In this document: piece by piece, positions 36,995 through 49,240 of the stretch
Position numbering within the stretch: the first letter of the stretch is position 1
How the letters are laid out: every line of letters begins with the position of its first letter
Assembly (NCBI RefSeq): GCF_032854445.1
Contig: NC_088303.1
Span: 16,687,501 to 16,751,500, forward strand
DNA: 64,000 nt
Direction of reading: 5' to 3'
From: Liolophura sinensis
Lineage: Eukaryota; Mollusca; Polyplacophora; Chitonida; Chitonidae
Notes under the pieces: generated by a model
What the model saw: only the letters and a program-made list of their open reading frames with translations
Databases searched by the model: none
Told to the model about the DNA's origin: nothing
Position numbers and translations under genes: made by a program

Positions 36995-37273
36995 ATAGGT
37001 TTATCAGCCACACTTACGAGTGTGTCGTGTAATTTTACTCTGACAGGAAATCAGAGCCACCAGTATCTAGCAAAAGGAGTGACTATCCCTATAGGTACCA
37101 GCTTCCTGATCAAGTGCCTGGATGGGCACTACAGGTACTGGCCTATCTCATACCTCATTTTGGCTGAGGCCACTTCATCACTTTTTCTCAATGTTTATAC
37201 ATGTACTGGACTATGTTCACTTTTTGTCTGTAGGCCTGCAGTTCAAAACCAGCCTTGGAAAGAGAATTTGTAG
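36995..37273 (+). other. Open frame with a faint sushi (CCP)-like segment
   Basis: A 92-codon plus frame follows a TAG at 36992. Its centre, KGVTIPIGTSFLIKCLDGHY, resembles the second-cysteine part of a CCP/sushi module (Y-x-x-G-T-x(5)-C-x-x-G-[YH]). A cysteine lies about 29 residues before it (SCNFTLTG). A possible acceptor (CTCTGACAG, exon start 37047, phase 1) and donor (TACAG|GTACTG after 37134) bound an 88-base exon. The later CCP residues (Trp, final Cys) do not appear in the expected order. It may be a relic exon or chance. Confidence 0.18.
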
Positions 37274-37419
37274 TTACCACTTTTCGTGATGCCGTGGTCA
37301 CTATAAGCGGTCGATAACACTCATGTGGTCATTTGAACAGTCTAACGTTACATGAAGATCACTCGTCTTCCACCAATGTGGTGCTCATAATTGTGCATCT
37401 TGTGTTTGGAAGTTTGTCT

Positions 37420-37515
37420 GTGGGAACTCCAGTGTCCTCCCTCCATAAAACTGTTTGGCATGGTATGAGCAGAAAGTTTGTGAGTGTGGCATTAAACAAC
37501 AATTAAATAAGAAAA
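37420..37515 (+). mobile_element. Diverged SINE family A 3' end
   Basis: GGGAACTCCAGTGTCCTCCC, CTCCATAAAACTG, TGAGTGTGGCATTAAACAAC and AATTAAATAAGAAAA line up with the family's CCTCCCACCATAATG ... TTGAGTACGGCGTAAAACACCAATC end. Many substitutions are present, so it is an old copy or a related subfamily. Confidence 0.55.
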
Positions 37516-38684
37516 AACCAAAATGTCTCTACATGGATAAAACGTCAGTATGCATCGGGTTTCTATAGTCTTTAAGAATTACGTTTCATAGTACATGTTG
37601 ACACTGCATGAAGTCAATTAGAGAATGGACTCACTTTTATTTCTCATCAGCTTTTGCAAGAACTGAGGACTTTTTAATGTTGGGAATGCATGATCCTGTC
37701 CATGTGACTTTTATTAGAAGGTGATAGCCTTCTGTTTAACGTGAGATTTTTTTTTGACCTGGTACATATGTATTCATGTTAGTGGATTGTCCAAGAAGTT
37801 GTCTACCTGATGTCAGTGTACACTGTGCATTGCTTGGGTGTCTTGTTTAGGGTCCTCTACATTAGCTTTAGGACCAACATGCTATAGGGAGACACTAGCA
37901 AGATAAAGCCAAAACAACGTGGTTAAGCCAATAAACAAATATTGTACAGCTGGCTTCCTCTACCGCTATACCTGGGAAGAGCTGTAATAAGAGCTGTAGA
38001 ATGTAACTTACACTCAATCTAAGTATTAATGTGAAAACTGAAAAGCAGAGCAGCAAGAACTCTGACTTCTATGAGTCATGATAAGTTATAGGAAGAAAGC
38101 AATGGCATACTATATGTATGTGATCAGGAGGCTTCCCTACCCCTCCTGCATATAACTAAGCCCCCCTCTCTGCCATACGTAACCCCTCCTTACTGGAAAG
38201 CTGACTGGAGTTACCAGGTGGGTTACTCCTCCATTCACTACTCTACTTATGATGAATGAGAATTACCATAAATATCCTGATTTATAGTAAGTTCTAAAAG
38301 TCCAGCAAAAAAATGGTCTTGTACGACAAAATGTATCAGGTTGAATATTTGGCGATGAGACTTTGCACACACATGAAATTTTGCTACTTTCAACAGTTTC
38401 CCAAACTGGCGTTTGTGTGGATTCATGGAGACACCTAATTATACAGTGCATTTAATCATATGTCGGCCAGCTTTACTTGTAATTTCTATCGCTGCATGTA
38501 TATTTTGTTCAACTCTTGTTTTTCATCTTATTTGTCCATGGTAAAGCTGTTTTAAGCTTGGATAGTTTTTATTTTATAACGTTGAATATTTATCAGATAC
38601 ATATGTAGTTACATACATGTGGATGATTGTGACAGGATGCATGTAGAAAATAAATTGCAAAGTTTGCAGGTGATTCCATTCTTA
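37516..38684. other. Spacer, nothing recognised
   Basis: The only open frame worth listing is 38263-38451 (minus, 62 codons). It lacks any motif. Confidence 0.4.
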
Positions 38685-38973
38685 AAATAAACTCCAGATG
38701 CCTCAGTGGCTCAGTTGGTTAGAGCACTAGCACAGCGTAATGACCCAGGAGCCTCTCACCAATGCGGTCACTCTGAGTTCAAGTCCAGCTCATGCTGGCT
38801 TCCTCTCCGACCGTATGTGGGAAAGTCTGTCAGCCACCTGTGGATGGTTGTGGGTTTCTTTCGGGCTCTGCCCGGTTTCCACCCACCAATATGCTGGCCG
38901 CCGTCGTATAAGTGAAATATTCTTGAGAACGCCATAAAATAATACCAATCAAGTAAATAAACAAAATGAACTC
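38685..38973 (+). mobile_element. SINE family A, full length
   Basis: The body runs from about 38698 to 38963. It has an A box TGGCTCAGTTGG (38707-38718), a B box GAGTTCAAGTCC (38775-38786) and the complete 3' region with an AGTAAATAAACAAA tail. The flanks AAATAAACTC (38685-38694) and AAATGAACTC (38964-38973) are a probable 10-base target duplication with one mismatch. The second frame-long reading inside it is incidental. Confidence 0.92.
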
Positions 38974-39375
38974 TGATTTTAACAGAAATTCAAACATTTG
39001 TCTCCATGTACATCAGAATCCGATATCACCATATAGATGTAGTTGTAATATTACAGATGTATAATGCCCATCCTAATTAATGTGTACTGACTTTACAACA
39101 TTATGGTACTTACACACTACCCTGATGCTGACAGACTTCGGACTGACCACCTGTTGTGTGTTTACATTGATTTACTGTAGAATTACAGGTAAGTTCCTGC
39201 TCATGCACAGACTCATCATTATCTGTCATTTTATGCCTGCTTGGCTGCAACACCCGAGTGTAACCAGCCCAGAGCATGGCAGGGATTGTGGTGAGGCCAT
39301 TGATATCGTAGTGTTCCTGTTGGTTAGGCCGTTGGAGAAGAATGCTCTGATGAAATTAACATACGCTTAAGTGTG
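38974..39375. other. Spacer before the 25-bp array
   Basis: A 96-codon plus frame (39080-39370, from MCTDFTTLWYLHTTLML) ends just before the array. It has hydrophobic stretches but no recognised family. Confidence 0.3.
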
Positions 39376-39552
39376 ACTGTATGTTGTGTCACAGCCTTCC
39401 ACTGTATGTTGTGTCACAGCCTTCTACTGTATGTTGTGTCACAGCCTTCCACTCTATGTTGTGTCACAGCCTTCTTCTATATTTTGTGTCACAGCCTCCA
39501 CTGTATGTTGTGTCACAGCCTTCCTCTGTATATTGTGTGACAGCCTTCCACT
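39376..39552. repeat. Tandem repeat, 7 units of about 25 bp
   Basis: Units follow CACTGTATGTTGTGTCACAG plus CCTTC, with substitutions in later units (TATTTTGTG, GTGTGACAG) and one single-base deletion. Confidence 0.95.
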
Positions 39553-40434
39553 ATGATGTGATTTAAGGATCAATAAATAAAAACGAAAGAAGCATGTATA
39601 AAAAGGAAGAAAAGAGACATTCATAAAGAGTATTGAGCTTTAGAAGTACATACTTATTTACATGTTCTACAAATGTTACCATACTTCCAGTATTTGTTTG
39701 TCACGCCCTTGACACCACTTCTGAAGTGTAGAACAAGAGAGTATTGGAATAGGTTTTCTTGGAAAAGGATCCTACTTTATCTGAGCAAAGGTGTGTCTGA
39801 ATAGAGAGGTAAGCGAGCAATGCCTTTTGAGTAAGGCTCACAAGCTTATATTTTCCATAAATATAACTTTATAAGAATTTTCGATTGAAAAGCATAATGT
39901 TTATGAAAGCTCAAAACACATGGGTGTCTTGACGTTTATCCTGAATTACAGGAACCAAAAGCAGCTAGTGCCTATTTGAACCAAAAAAAAAAAATCTGTT
40001 TAAATACACACACAGAACATATTAAGTAATATATTGGGAATTTTTGTAAAGAAATAGTGGATTGAAATTAAGCGTTCTACAGTTAAACATTAAAACATTG
40101 TGTCAGTTGTAATCGAAAAGAGAAGTATCAGCACTCAACTTTACCCCAAATGGCAGTGTTTCTAACCTTGAATTGGAGTGAGCCAGAATGTGCAATTCCA
40201 GTTGCAGAAATGTGTCTCAACTCAAAAAACTATAAGTAAATTAACCTTGAGTTCTTCATCCTGGCCGTCATGCCTGCAGTTCACTGCAGTAACGATGTGC
40301 CAGGTATACTTAGTTAATGGGAAAGTAACATGTCTGGAAGTGTGATGCTGAGAGGTGTTACTGGGTGTCCACACCATGGGAGTCCATTAATTCTAGGAAG
40401 TGTAGGGTATTGTGGGTGTTTGTGTGGTGATGGT
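39553..40434. other. Spacer, nothing recognised
   Basis: AT-rich, with an A-rich run near 39983. No open frame of interest. Confidence 0.4.
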
Positions 40435-40452
40435 GGGGGGGGGGGGGGGGGG
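40435..40452 (+). repeat. G18 homopolymer
   Basis: Eighteen consecutive G bases in a G-rich surrounding (GGTGATGGTG before, GGAATGGAGGGG after). It is a likely G-quadruplex former and a likely place for read-length errors. It gives rise to a poly-P frame on the minus strand (40314-40637). Confidence 0.95.
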
Positions 40453-40690
40453 AATGGAGGGGTGTTGAGTGTGAACAGGGAAGGTGTAGCTGGCTCAGCA
40501 ATCAGTGTTGTACTGTTTGTCACTCTAGAGAGATTGACATGCAGGCTGTAGATGTAGTGTAATGGTCTGCTACATTGATTGTGGTTTAATGATGACAGAT
40601 TCTTGTTTGTTTTATATTGTAATCCAGCTATTGTCACAGACTCCAGCTACTTTATAATCACAGACTCCAGTAATCGCATGTAATCACAAA

Positions 40691-40854
40691 CCCTCAGTTA
40701 TGATGTAACAGTGTCGGACCCTCAGTTATGGTGTAACAGTGTCGGACCCTCAGTTATGGTGTAACAGTGTCGGACCCTCAGTTATGGTGTAACAGTGTCG
40801 GACCCTCAGTTATGGTGTAACAGTGTCAGACCCTCAGTTATGTTATAACAGTGT
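40691..40854. repeat. Tandem repeat, 6 units of 28 bp
   Basis: Units CCCTCAGTTATGGTGTAACA plus GTGTCGGA start at 40691, 40719, 40747, 40775, 40803 and 40831. The middle four are identical or nearly so, which indicates recent growth. A shorter relic, CACAGACTCCAG twice, lies just upstream at about 40637-40670. Confidence 0.97.
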
Positions 40855-43052
40855 AAAATATGAAGTGTAAGCTGTTGCACAGCTACATCTAGCATGACAG
40901 TTAAGGGTTTTTCATAAAATTCTTTGAATTTTTATTCTTGTGTTGTTACAAAAAATGTAAAAATACCCGTGGGCATACATGTACATTCTGGGATTAAATC
41001 GTTGGAGATTGTCACGTAAATGTATGTTATCAGAAAGCTGGTACTCTGACATTTTGTATCAGTTGAGTTCTAGAAGATCACAGTTGTACCGTTATTCAGA
41101 CTGTGAACTCTTGCTGATTCAAAATGTCAGAACACCACTGACCAAGGTCTGTTAATAACAGCTTTATCATACAATGTTCAAACCACTTGATTTTGTTCTG
41201 TTATTTGTCTCTATTAATTACTTAGGCATTCTTCCAGAGTCGCATTTGTCAGATGCATCCCGACATGGGCAGATGGGGTAGTCTCAAAGTTTATTTTGTG
41301 GTTTAGTTTCTTGTAAAATACAAAAGTTGCATTCCTTCTTTTTTTTTCCTCTTTTTTGTGATCAAATGTAAAATATGCTAAAGCTTCCACTAAATTTGTC
41401 TAATTGTTTTGTCAATAAATCAGCACAAGTCACTGAATGTCACATGACTTGCCTAATAGAAACTTGTGGATCGTGAATAATTGCAAAGTCCATAATTAAA
41501 TAAACTGATCACGTGCCCTGGATATTTGTAAGAACTTGATTGGCTTAGAGACAGCTCAGATAACTGAACGGTTAGTCACTTGTTACTTGTGTTTTGTCTC
41601 ATTGTCACCATGACAGGTGGTAATTCATTAGCCTTCACACCATATGAATGTCAAATCACAAGAGTGCTACTGAATACTGCAAAAATCACTATTATATTAG
41701 CGGAATCGGTAAGTTTATCCTGGGGCAATGGGGAAAGATCAAAGTATATGTTGCCAAGATGTAGCACAACTGGCATAGATAACCTTACATGTACTTATAA
41801 ATGAGAAGCTGAAGTACACCTAGCTCCACATTATTAGTGTATGATTGAAGCTAGAGGTTTGATTGTATGTTTGCTTCAAGTTTAATGTGACTTCAAGTAT
41901 TGTTATGGTGATATACGAAAACAGCGTTTTCTTTTAGCAGGAACTTCAGTGCTTTGTAGAAGTACTGACATGTTTATGATGCTATATGAGTATTAATTTT
42001 TATACCTTTTGAAATAAACTAGATCTATCCAGTGCTGAAACCAGGGGTCTCCTTCATGAAACTTCTATAGGCACCGAAGGTCTGATGGACGGCTAAGTGT
42101 TTTTTAGTCGTCTACAGCAAAAAAAATTGACCAGGCCGTTTCACAAATGTGTAACTGTGTGAAGCTTTGCAGGCTTACCATGGTCACAATGTTGCCGCTC
42201 TATATCTGTCTGATTCATTGAGTCAATGCTGATGATTATGAAGTTGTATCAAATTACAAATATATTAAATTACTATGTATGAATAACAGAAAAAGGTGAT
42301 AATTTCTCCTTCAGTTTTGTTTTGACATAGTTTGTTAACAAAGGGCAAGAACTATTACAACAGCTGGTCGAAGCAAAACAACAACGTATGCGTTTCAATG
42401 GTTTATAAGCTTCCAAAACACTCTGTGTGCTATAAGAAAGTGATTTATTCCCATTTTTTTTTATTAGAATCAAAAAATAAACTTTAAAAATGGGACACCC
42501 AACAGAATTATAAACAACAAGGAAGTACATGTATCAAGATTTTTATCATTGAATTAGCTGAGCTGACACAACACCCAAAAGTTCAAAACAAAATTGAAAA
42601 CCTACCTTTTTATTGTATGTAATCTTGAATTTTTTTTTTAATGAATTTTCTGTTTTCTGAATCAGCAAGGTTGGTACTTGCCATATGGTTCGTAATGATT
42701 GTTGCTTTAGTGTACGTATAAAATTCTTCAGAAACCTACTCTTTCGACAGCCAGTGGCATTGCGGCCCGCTACTTACACCAGGGCATTTTCAGCCAATCA
42801 TTGATCATCCCTTATAAGTGTTTATTTCCTTGTTTCGAAGCAAGAACATGTACATTTGGATCCGATTTATTCCTTGGCACAAGATAATACAACAGCAATA
42901 ACCATTGCTATGAATGGTGATTGATGTGCTTTTATTGAAAGGAACAGGCAGCAGAAGGTCATTGTGATATCAAGCAATACTGGTGATAGCTGGCAAAGGG
43001 GGTTGAACAGCCGATCGATGTAGCTTATGTTGTTGTTGTTTCGGCACTCTTT
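40855..43052. other. Spacer with one possible exon-like frame
   Basis: At 41580-41804 a plus frame without ATG (LLVFCLIVTMTGGNSLAFTP) contains CACCATGACAG|GTGG and ends near GGAATCG|GTAAGT (41703). It could be read as a small exon but has no family match. A stretch at 42047-42070 (AGGGGTCTCCTTCATGAAAC) faintly resembles the MITE terminus. Confidence 0.3.
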
Positions 43053-43208
43053 CTATAAACTCTGTTTTGCCTCAAAATGACCGTCCCCCTCGATAACCTT
43101 TAACACACCGACGTACAGGGAGTTATTTTTTACGCAAGCACTTCTACTTCTGGAGTCAAATAAATTTAATCCATACTCAGCATACTTCTCACTACATCCA
43201 CATCCCAT
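43053..43208 (-). CDS. Candidate small acylated protein, or first coding exon, beginning MGCGCS
   Basis: A minus-strand ATG at 43208-43206 opens a 51-codon frame ending in a stop at 43055-43053. The context AACAACATGG (A at -3, G at +4) is strong. MGCGCS fits the N-myristoylation pattern (Gly2, Ser6) with cysteines at 3 and 5 that are typical palmitoylation sites. Such a product would be anchored to the inner face of membranes. The rest (EKYAEYGLNLFDSRSRSACV, then KNNSLYVGVLKVIEGDGHFE) is hydrophilic with balanced composition. The frame is also open for ten codons upstream (MTLTEVQNNN), so the start choice rests on the MGCGCS motif. Weak donors (TTGC|GTAAAA, TAAAG|GTTATC) would allow it to be only a first exon. 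A CCAATCAGG motif lies about 80 bases upstream. No homologous family is recognised. Confidence 0.35.
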   Translation of the reverse strand: MGCGCSEKYAEYGLNLFDSRSRSACVKNNSLYVGVLKVIEGDGHFEAKQSL

Positions 43209-43670
43209 GTTGTTGTTTTGAACTTCTGTCAGTGTCAATAACTGAGGTGCCTGATTGTGGTGCCTGGAGGTGTCTCAACCTGATTGGGTGGTGAATCATG
43301 CATATTTATGAGGGAAAGTTCAGGTTATGTCTCAGTAAATCAAGGTAGATGATGTCGTACATCGTTAGCGTTATTAAATGAAGATGGTATTTTAAGGTTT
43401 TCCAATCACATAAATAAGTCTTCAACTGCAAAAGTGCTGGGATGGTCCAAATTTTCCACAAATTAGATGATTTCAAGATGCGGTCAAATTAAACAGCTGG
43501 CTGTTCTACAAGGCCGTTAGTAAAAGTACCTGAAAATAGATACATTGATGACACATACCAGTATGATAAATTCCATTTTTCAGATCTGAAGAAAGTCTGT
43601 GATACATTGTTTATATAAACATCAGCAGCAATCTTTGAGAATCAAAAGTTATATACATGTATAGTGTCTG
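43209..43670. other. Possible upstream region of the MGCGCS frame
   Basis: On the minus strand this includes CCACCCAATCAGG (a CCAAT-type motif) and an AT-rich CATAAATATGCAT. Nothing else was recognised. Confidence 0.25.
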
Positions 43671-43906
43671 TAGTGTGGGGGACTGTAGGACATACATACA
43701 CCTGGCAGGGAACTGTGTGTTAATGAAGTTTGATGTGGTATCTGAATTACCTGTAGGTTGTATGTGATCGTTTCCAGGGTGATGATGTGATGATGTTGTT
43801 GGTTTAGTTTCAGGCTTGTGTAAGCTCCATCCCCTGCTCTAGTGTGGGACTGCTGGGTGTATGCATACACCTGGCAGTTAAGTGGTGTTAACGAAGTTTG
43901 ATGAGA
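43671..43906. repeat. Two diverged direct copies of a 65-bp segment
   Basis: Copy 1 (43671-43738) and copy 2 (43840-43906) share TAGTGTGGG, CATACACCTGGCAG and a GTTAA-GAAGTTTGATG block in the same order, about 169 bases apart. This is a local duplication or two copies of a small element. Confidence 0.75.
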
Positions 43907-45969
43907 AATGCACTTAGCTCCTACTTACCCTTAAGCTGATAATCAAATTATGTCAAAGTAATTAGTGGCGGAGAAGGGTGCGTGGCAGGCATTGCAAGAG
44001 ATTGGGAACGGGATAGACATGTCGCAGCCCTGAACCTTGGCACTACATGTGGCATTTCATTGCTGTGCATGTATGTAAGTAAGTACCCCTTGCCTGGTAC
44101 TAATCTGTCCATGATGACAATCAGAACATCTCAGGTCAGTGTGAGAAATAGAATCTAGAAACTGTTTATGTTCATTCAGTTTTCTTCAAAATTTAAACTG
44201 AATTTTTTTTTGTACGTGACCAAATTTCTGTCCCCTGTTTGCTTACCATTGTTCAGGGAGTTCCATGTTGACGGTATAACTGACAGTCCTTATATCAGCA
44301 ATTCTAACATTGGGCTACTCCTTATCCCTGGTGGATAGTACATGCAGTTACTTCATATCTTAAATCAAGGCTCTTGAGCTCAAACCCAGTTTGCGGGTTT
44401 GTTGTCCCCTCACCAGCCATAGTTGGTGGAGAGGATATAGCTTCTTTCTGTGGTTTGTTTCTTTCAGTCAGTTTGCATACATTGCAGGCAGAGAAAAGGG
44501 TTTTTTTTTTTTTCATTTTTTTTTTCATTTTAAAAATCTTATCAAACATATGCAGGGCAAAATTAACATACGCCATAATGTCATTCTTCTCTCTTTAATT
44601 TTGATTTGTGTTTTGGTAGACCTTTGTTCTGACATACATTTTTTGTAGGAGCCAAAAATGTTCTTGTGCAGACTGGAGCTTCATATCAGAACGACCAAAT
44701 CTTGATCTTCAAGCTGGTTGAAGCTTTGCATGTGTGTATCTGCAGTTTTGGTGATATGGGAGCCGACTAAGTGGCAGCATCTTCCGGCTTTTCCTGGCTG
44801 TCTCTCTTTGTTTATAAAACCAGCTTTGTTGACACACATCTCTCAACTCACAGACAATGGTATGTAAAGCCTCTTGCTGGCCTATCTGTGTGCCGGATTC
44901 AGAGAAAGAGGGAATCCATATCCTTGTGTAATGTTTCTAATCTTTCGTTAGACTTAAAGTAATGGAAAGTAACATGTAGATGAAATGGAAATAATTTTAA
45001 TGGTCTTGATAATTAATGATAATGTATAGATTTTATTATTATTATTATTTTTTAACGAGGCTGAAGAATCCATAATTGCTAATGAAATAAAATTTTGTCT
45101 TCCAAGAGCACTAAGAGTACTTCAAATTAATGGCTTTCAGAAAATTTCAAAAAGTGACCCACTTTATAAATTTTATGAACTAAGTTACCAATTTTGAATG
45201 GTAACATACACAGACATTTTGTGAAAGGTAATAATTAATTATGTGGGCTGTGCTAAAATAATAGCAAAAACTTGATTGGATTTGCATCAGTCTTTTTGTG
45301 TCTGGTTTTTTCAGGCTTTGTTGTCAAAGTTGTGTCATGTGGTCTGTGACATAAATATGTTCTAAAACTCGTCTAAATCAGAGAAAACCTGGCCTCTGAG
45401 CGAACTACAGTAAAAGTGTTCAATTTCTTTCCCTTCACTTTTGTTCAGTATATTTTTTATGTGCATGTACATGTGTACCTTGTGGCTGATCACATTTCCC
45501 TCCCTTCAAGATAAGCTAGAAAGCAGCAATTTACGCCAAGGAATGGTTTATAAATTTTACCCAGGTACCCATTATTTCACCCTAACCACTTGAGTGATGC
45601 TCAGAAATGGCTGATATCATCTGTATAACTGTAACTCCGGTATCACCCATTAAAGGCCATTTCCCCAGTATATGTGACGGCGATGTGAAAATGCTGTTAA
45701 AACACCTGTGTTTTGAGATGGAATAGTTAGGAACTGTAGCCTGCGTACGTGTAGATAAATGCTGTAAACATTGTCTGTGAAGGCCTTGGATTCTCCATCA
45801 TTGTCCTCAGTGACTGTTTCGGCTGAAGCATCTCCTTGTAGCCAACATTCCTTAAACACTGTGGTAGCAGGATCAGATGCAGTTTGCTGGTTTGGCCAAA
45901 GTCTTCAACTTAGACGGTTTTGTCAGATATCTGGCTTTGGGCAGTAGTTTACTGCACCTGTAGACCTGA
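43907..45969. other. Spacer, no supported gene
   Basis: It contains T-rich runs at 44502-44530, and frames at 44322-44648 on both strands caused by them. A minus frame at 45650-45859 (QGDASAETVTEDNDGES) is too short to judge. Confidence 0.4.
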
Positions 45970-46018
45970 CTTCTGCCAGGTGAAAACTTCTTGAATACGG
46001 CGTTAAACACCATTCAGA
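45970..46018 (+). mobile_element. SINE family A, last 45 bases
   Basis: CAGGTGAAAACTTCTTGAAT followed by ACGGCGTTAAACACCATTCA matches only the extreme 3' end of the family. Confidence 0.7.
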
Positions 46019-49000
46019 TATGTAAAACATTCACTGACTGTTGACATCCAAAGCAGTATCTGTTGCAATGTTTCCATGAAACTGAAGCGATGGCATAATC
46101 ACTGAACGTGTGCTGTTTCCAGTTTTGTTTGCTTTGTATTGAAGACTGCATTGTTTACCATTCTGGTGTGTCCAAGCTTACCTCTCCAAAAGGCCCTGTG
46201 TGACCTATGTGGCCATGTCTTTTGTTCAGTATTATTCGTTCACTTCCTTTGATTCTTGCTTTTGGGAAACTGTCCATTAGAAGGCAGGACAAAAGTCTGG
46301 GGAAAGCACATGCTGTACACTGCCACTAAGCAGGAGCCTCTTGGTTGGCTGTGTGTTTGTTTACCTAGCTCTCACACCATCGCAGCCTGGAGTTGTCTTG
46401 TATAACAGAGCTCTCTCAGCAAGGAGGTATAAAAGGGTCCTGTAAACATGTACATTCCAATGTTAGCCTACCGCTTCCTAGTGTATGGACGCTGTAGCTT
46501 CATTTGATCAGCCCGCACCATGTGGATATGTATTAGGAGAAAATATATTTACGATTATTTGTTTTTTATTGACCCTACTGTTAAACTTCATAATACCATT
46601 TATTGTGTCAGTTAATGATCATCTTGGGAAACATGTTGTATCTTAATTATTAGATAACAGTTCTTAACGATATACTCAGCGAGTATGCAACATTCTTGAA
46701 GAATACCCTTCGTTTATACTTTTAAAAAAGATGCATATATTTTCCTTAAATGTCTTGTATAATCTTACTTTGGTAACTTGTGGATTCTGTTAATACAGGG
46801 AGTTCACATGTAAATATGGCACATTTTTGCAGTGTCATGTTAAAAGCTATGAAACATGTACATGTGTACACAGAGAACATGGTGGCACTCGAAGGGTGAT
46901 TCGATTAGCCCAAATTGAAGCACCTATAATTAAGCCACGAAAATCTTGTACGTCCCAATTTACTGTTATCGCTGACCCCTTCATTTGAGTCTAATTTGAC
47001 TCAAATTCGGTCAGACCGGAAATGTCGCAAAGCCAATTACATGTGCTCGTAAGTGTGATAGGCATGCACATGTTGGCAGATCTCAGCATCACGAGCAACA
47101 ATCATACCTAATCCATCTCACAACCTGGCCAACATCAAATTAATTTAAGACATTTTTTTTATAAGACAAACGGTTGCACAGATTTGAAACTTGGTCAGAT
47201 TTCAGGAAAAGCAAAATTTTAAGATAAATTGCTTTTTTTTATTATTATAATTATTTCAAAATTGCTAAAGTGGCTTGTTATATCAAAAATGCTAAAACTT
47301 TACCACAAATTTAATAAATTCACGATGCACAAGTAGCGGTAGATTAATTAACTATTTCCTGGTATCTGGAAATAGGTGTTAATTTTACAATAGAAATAAG
47401 GGTGAAGTTGTCTTCTTTGCGAGTATTGTGTAACGAGACTGCAGTCAGGTGAAAACCTCATCATTATAAACAGGAACATGTTAAAGCAGGTGGTTGTTTT
47501 GTTCATTAAACATTAGCATATTGAAGTGAATATTTAGTTATGTTAGGTTTTCATCTCCCTCTTCACACCTTGTCTGTCAGTTGGCTCCGCGTCATAAGTT
47601 TGTGTTTTGGATCTGTCAGAGGTCTTTAAAATCATCTCATGAGACTATAGAGGATGGTTTCAGAGAGGTATTAATTCACAAATGTATATCCTCATCTTAA
47701 ATGAAGCTGTGTTGTCTTCTTTATTCAACATGTATACTCCCTCTTGCCTTGGTTTGGATTAAGAAATATTCAAATGATGTAATCCTATGGGGCCATGTTC
47801 ACAGATATTGGAAAGATAGCTTGTCTTGATAATTTTTTTCTCTTATGATTGATTTGATCAAATGTGTTTTTTTTTGTGTGTGACTAGAATATCTCCTAGG
47901 CACTTCATTTAAGTGCTAAAATGAAGGAATAAATTTGTTTAGGGTATGAAATATGCAGAAAAATGGGTGAGGGATAGATTTTATGCACACAGTTACACAT
48001 TCTCCCATAAAAATGAGAGAATTGCCTTAATTGTGTCAGGGATCAGGGTATGGGTAATCGAGCACAGAAATATCCCAGAAATGTAGATTTAATGGACTGA
48101 ATCTGTAAGTGATTGAGTTTAGATTGAGTCTGAGGCTTTGTTTGTCAACAGCAAGTCTGGGCAGAACTTTCTTCATGGGCAATAGCTACTGTAAAATGTC
48201 AGGGTCATGTTATCACCCAAGAGCGGCCATTGTTGTGGAACGCTTGTGTACACAATAAAAGCACAGCACGACATAGACTGCACGAGTCTTTTAACAAGTT
48301 AAATCGTTCCCTTTTAATAACGAATGTTCCTTTGTGAGATTTGGAAGGGCTTGGAAACAGTCCAAATGTTTTGGCCAAACTGAAAACTTGTTTATTCCCA
48401 AAGGTAAATGAAGGTTCATGCCCAACCATCAGGCAGCCATCTTAACACCCAATCTGGTGCATGGTTTGGTGACTGTGCTGGAGATGTTATTGCTTTCTGG
48501 TCAGACTGTGTATGGACAAGTATAATTAAAATGGGCTGACCAAACACCAAATACATCCATTAACCACCACCAACAGTATTTACTTATATCAGTCTTGCTG
48601 ATTAATTTTATTTTCTTGAACAAACGTCCAGTAACTTAAGTCGTGCCGTGGTGAAGCATACCAGGATATTTATGGTAGAATAGAAATCTTAATTTGATCA
48701 GCTCTGCTGGTCTCCACTTGTCTGCCAATATTTAACAGCATTCACCCATTATGTGTTTGCACACAAATATACATGTAAAAATCAAATGATCAAATTAGAC
48801 ACCTTTTACATATACCGGTAAGTATTTACAGAATTTATTCCCATCAGTGAAGTTTGGATTTACATATGCAGCCAAGTAAAGAAAAAAAAATATGTATCCT
48901 ATCTCGTATACATTTACATACTTTTTTTTGGTGGGGTGGGGGGGCTTCAAATTATACTCAATTATCAGATTGTGTTTCTTTATTTTTATGTTGGGTGAAA

Positions 49001-49240
49001 GCTAGAAACACACTTGAGTGTGACACACTTAGTCACCTGATCTTGCCAGATTTGCCGAATTACAGCCTATCTACATATACAGACCGTGTATAGAAATGAA
49101 CCAATCAGAGCATGTGTCTGTGAAGTTCCCCTTTGGTCTGAGGGTCCAGCTCTATGAGTAGCCATGCAGTGACCAATTCAACACAACATTGTCTGGTTGT
49201 AGATTTATGTTGCCATCCATTGTTTAGACAGTTCATCTGG
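46019..49240. other. Spacer, no supported gene
   Basis: The frame at 48205-48429 (minus, MVGHEPSFTFGNKQVFSLAK) is ATG-started and protein-like but short and unsupported. A GGTGGGGTGGGGGGG patch lies near 48930. Confidence 0.35.

Noticed and set aside
40314-40637. 107-codon frame with a poly-proline stretch
   Set aside because: Shadow of the G18 run and surrounding G-rich DNA.
41580-41804. Signal-peptide-like frame with a GTAAGT donor inside
   Set aside because: No ATG at the hydrophobic start and no family resemblance; donor and acceptor motifs of this quality occur by chance in long spacer DNA.
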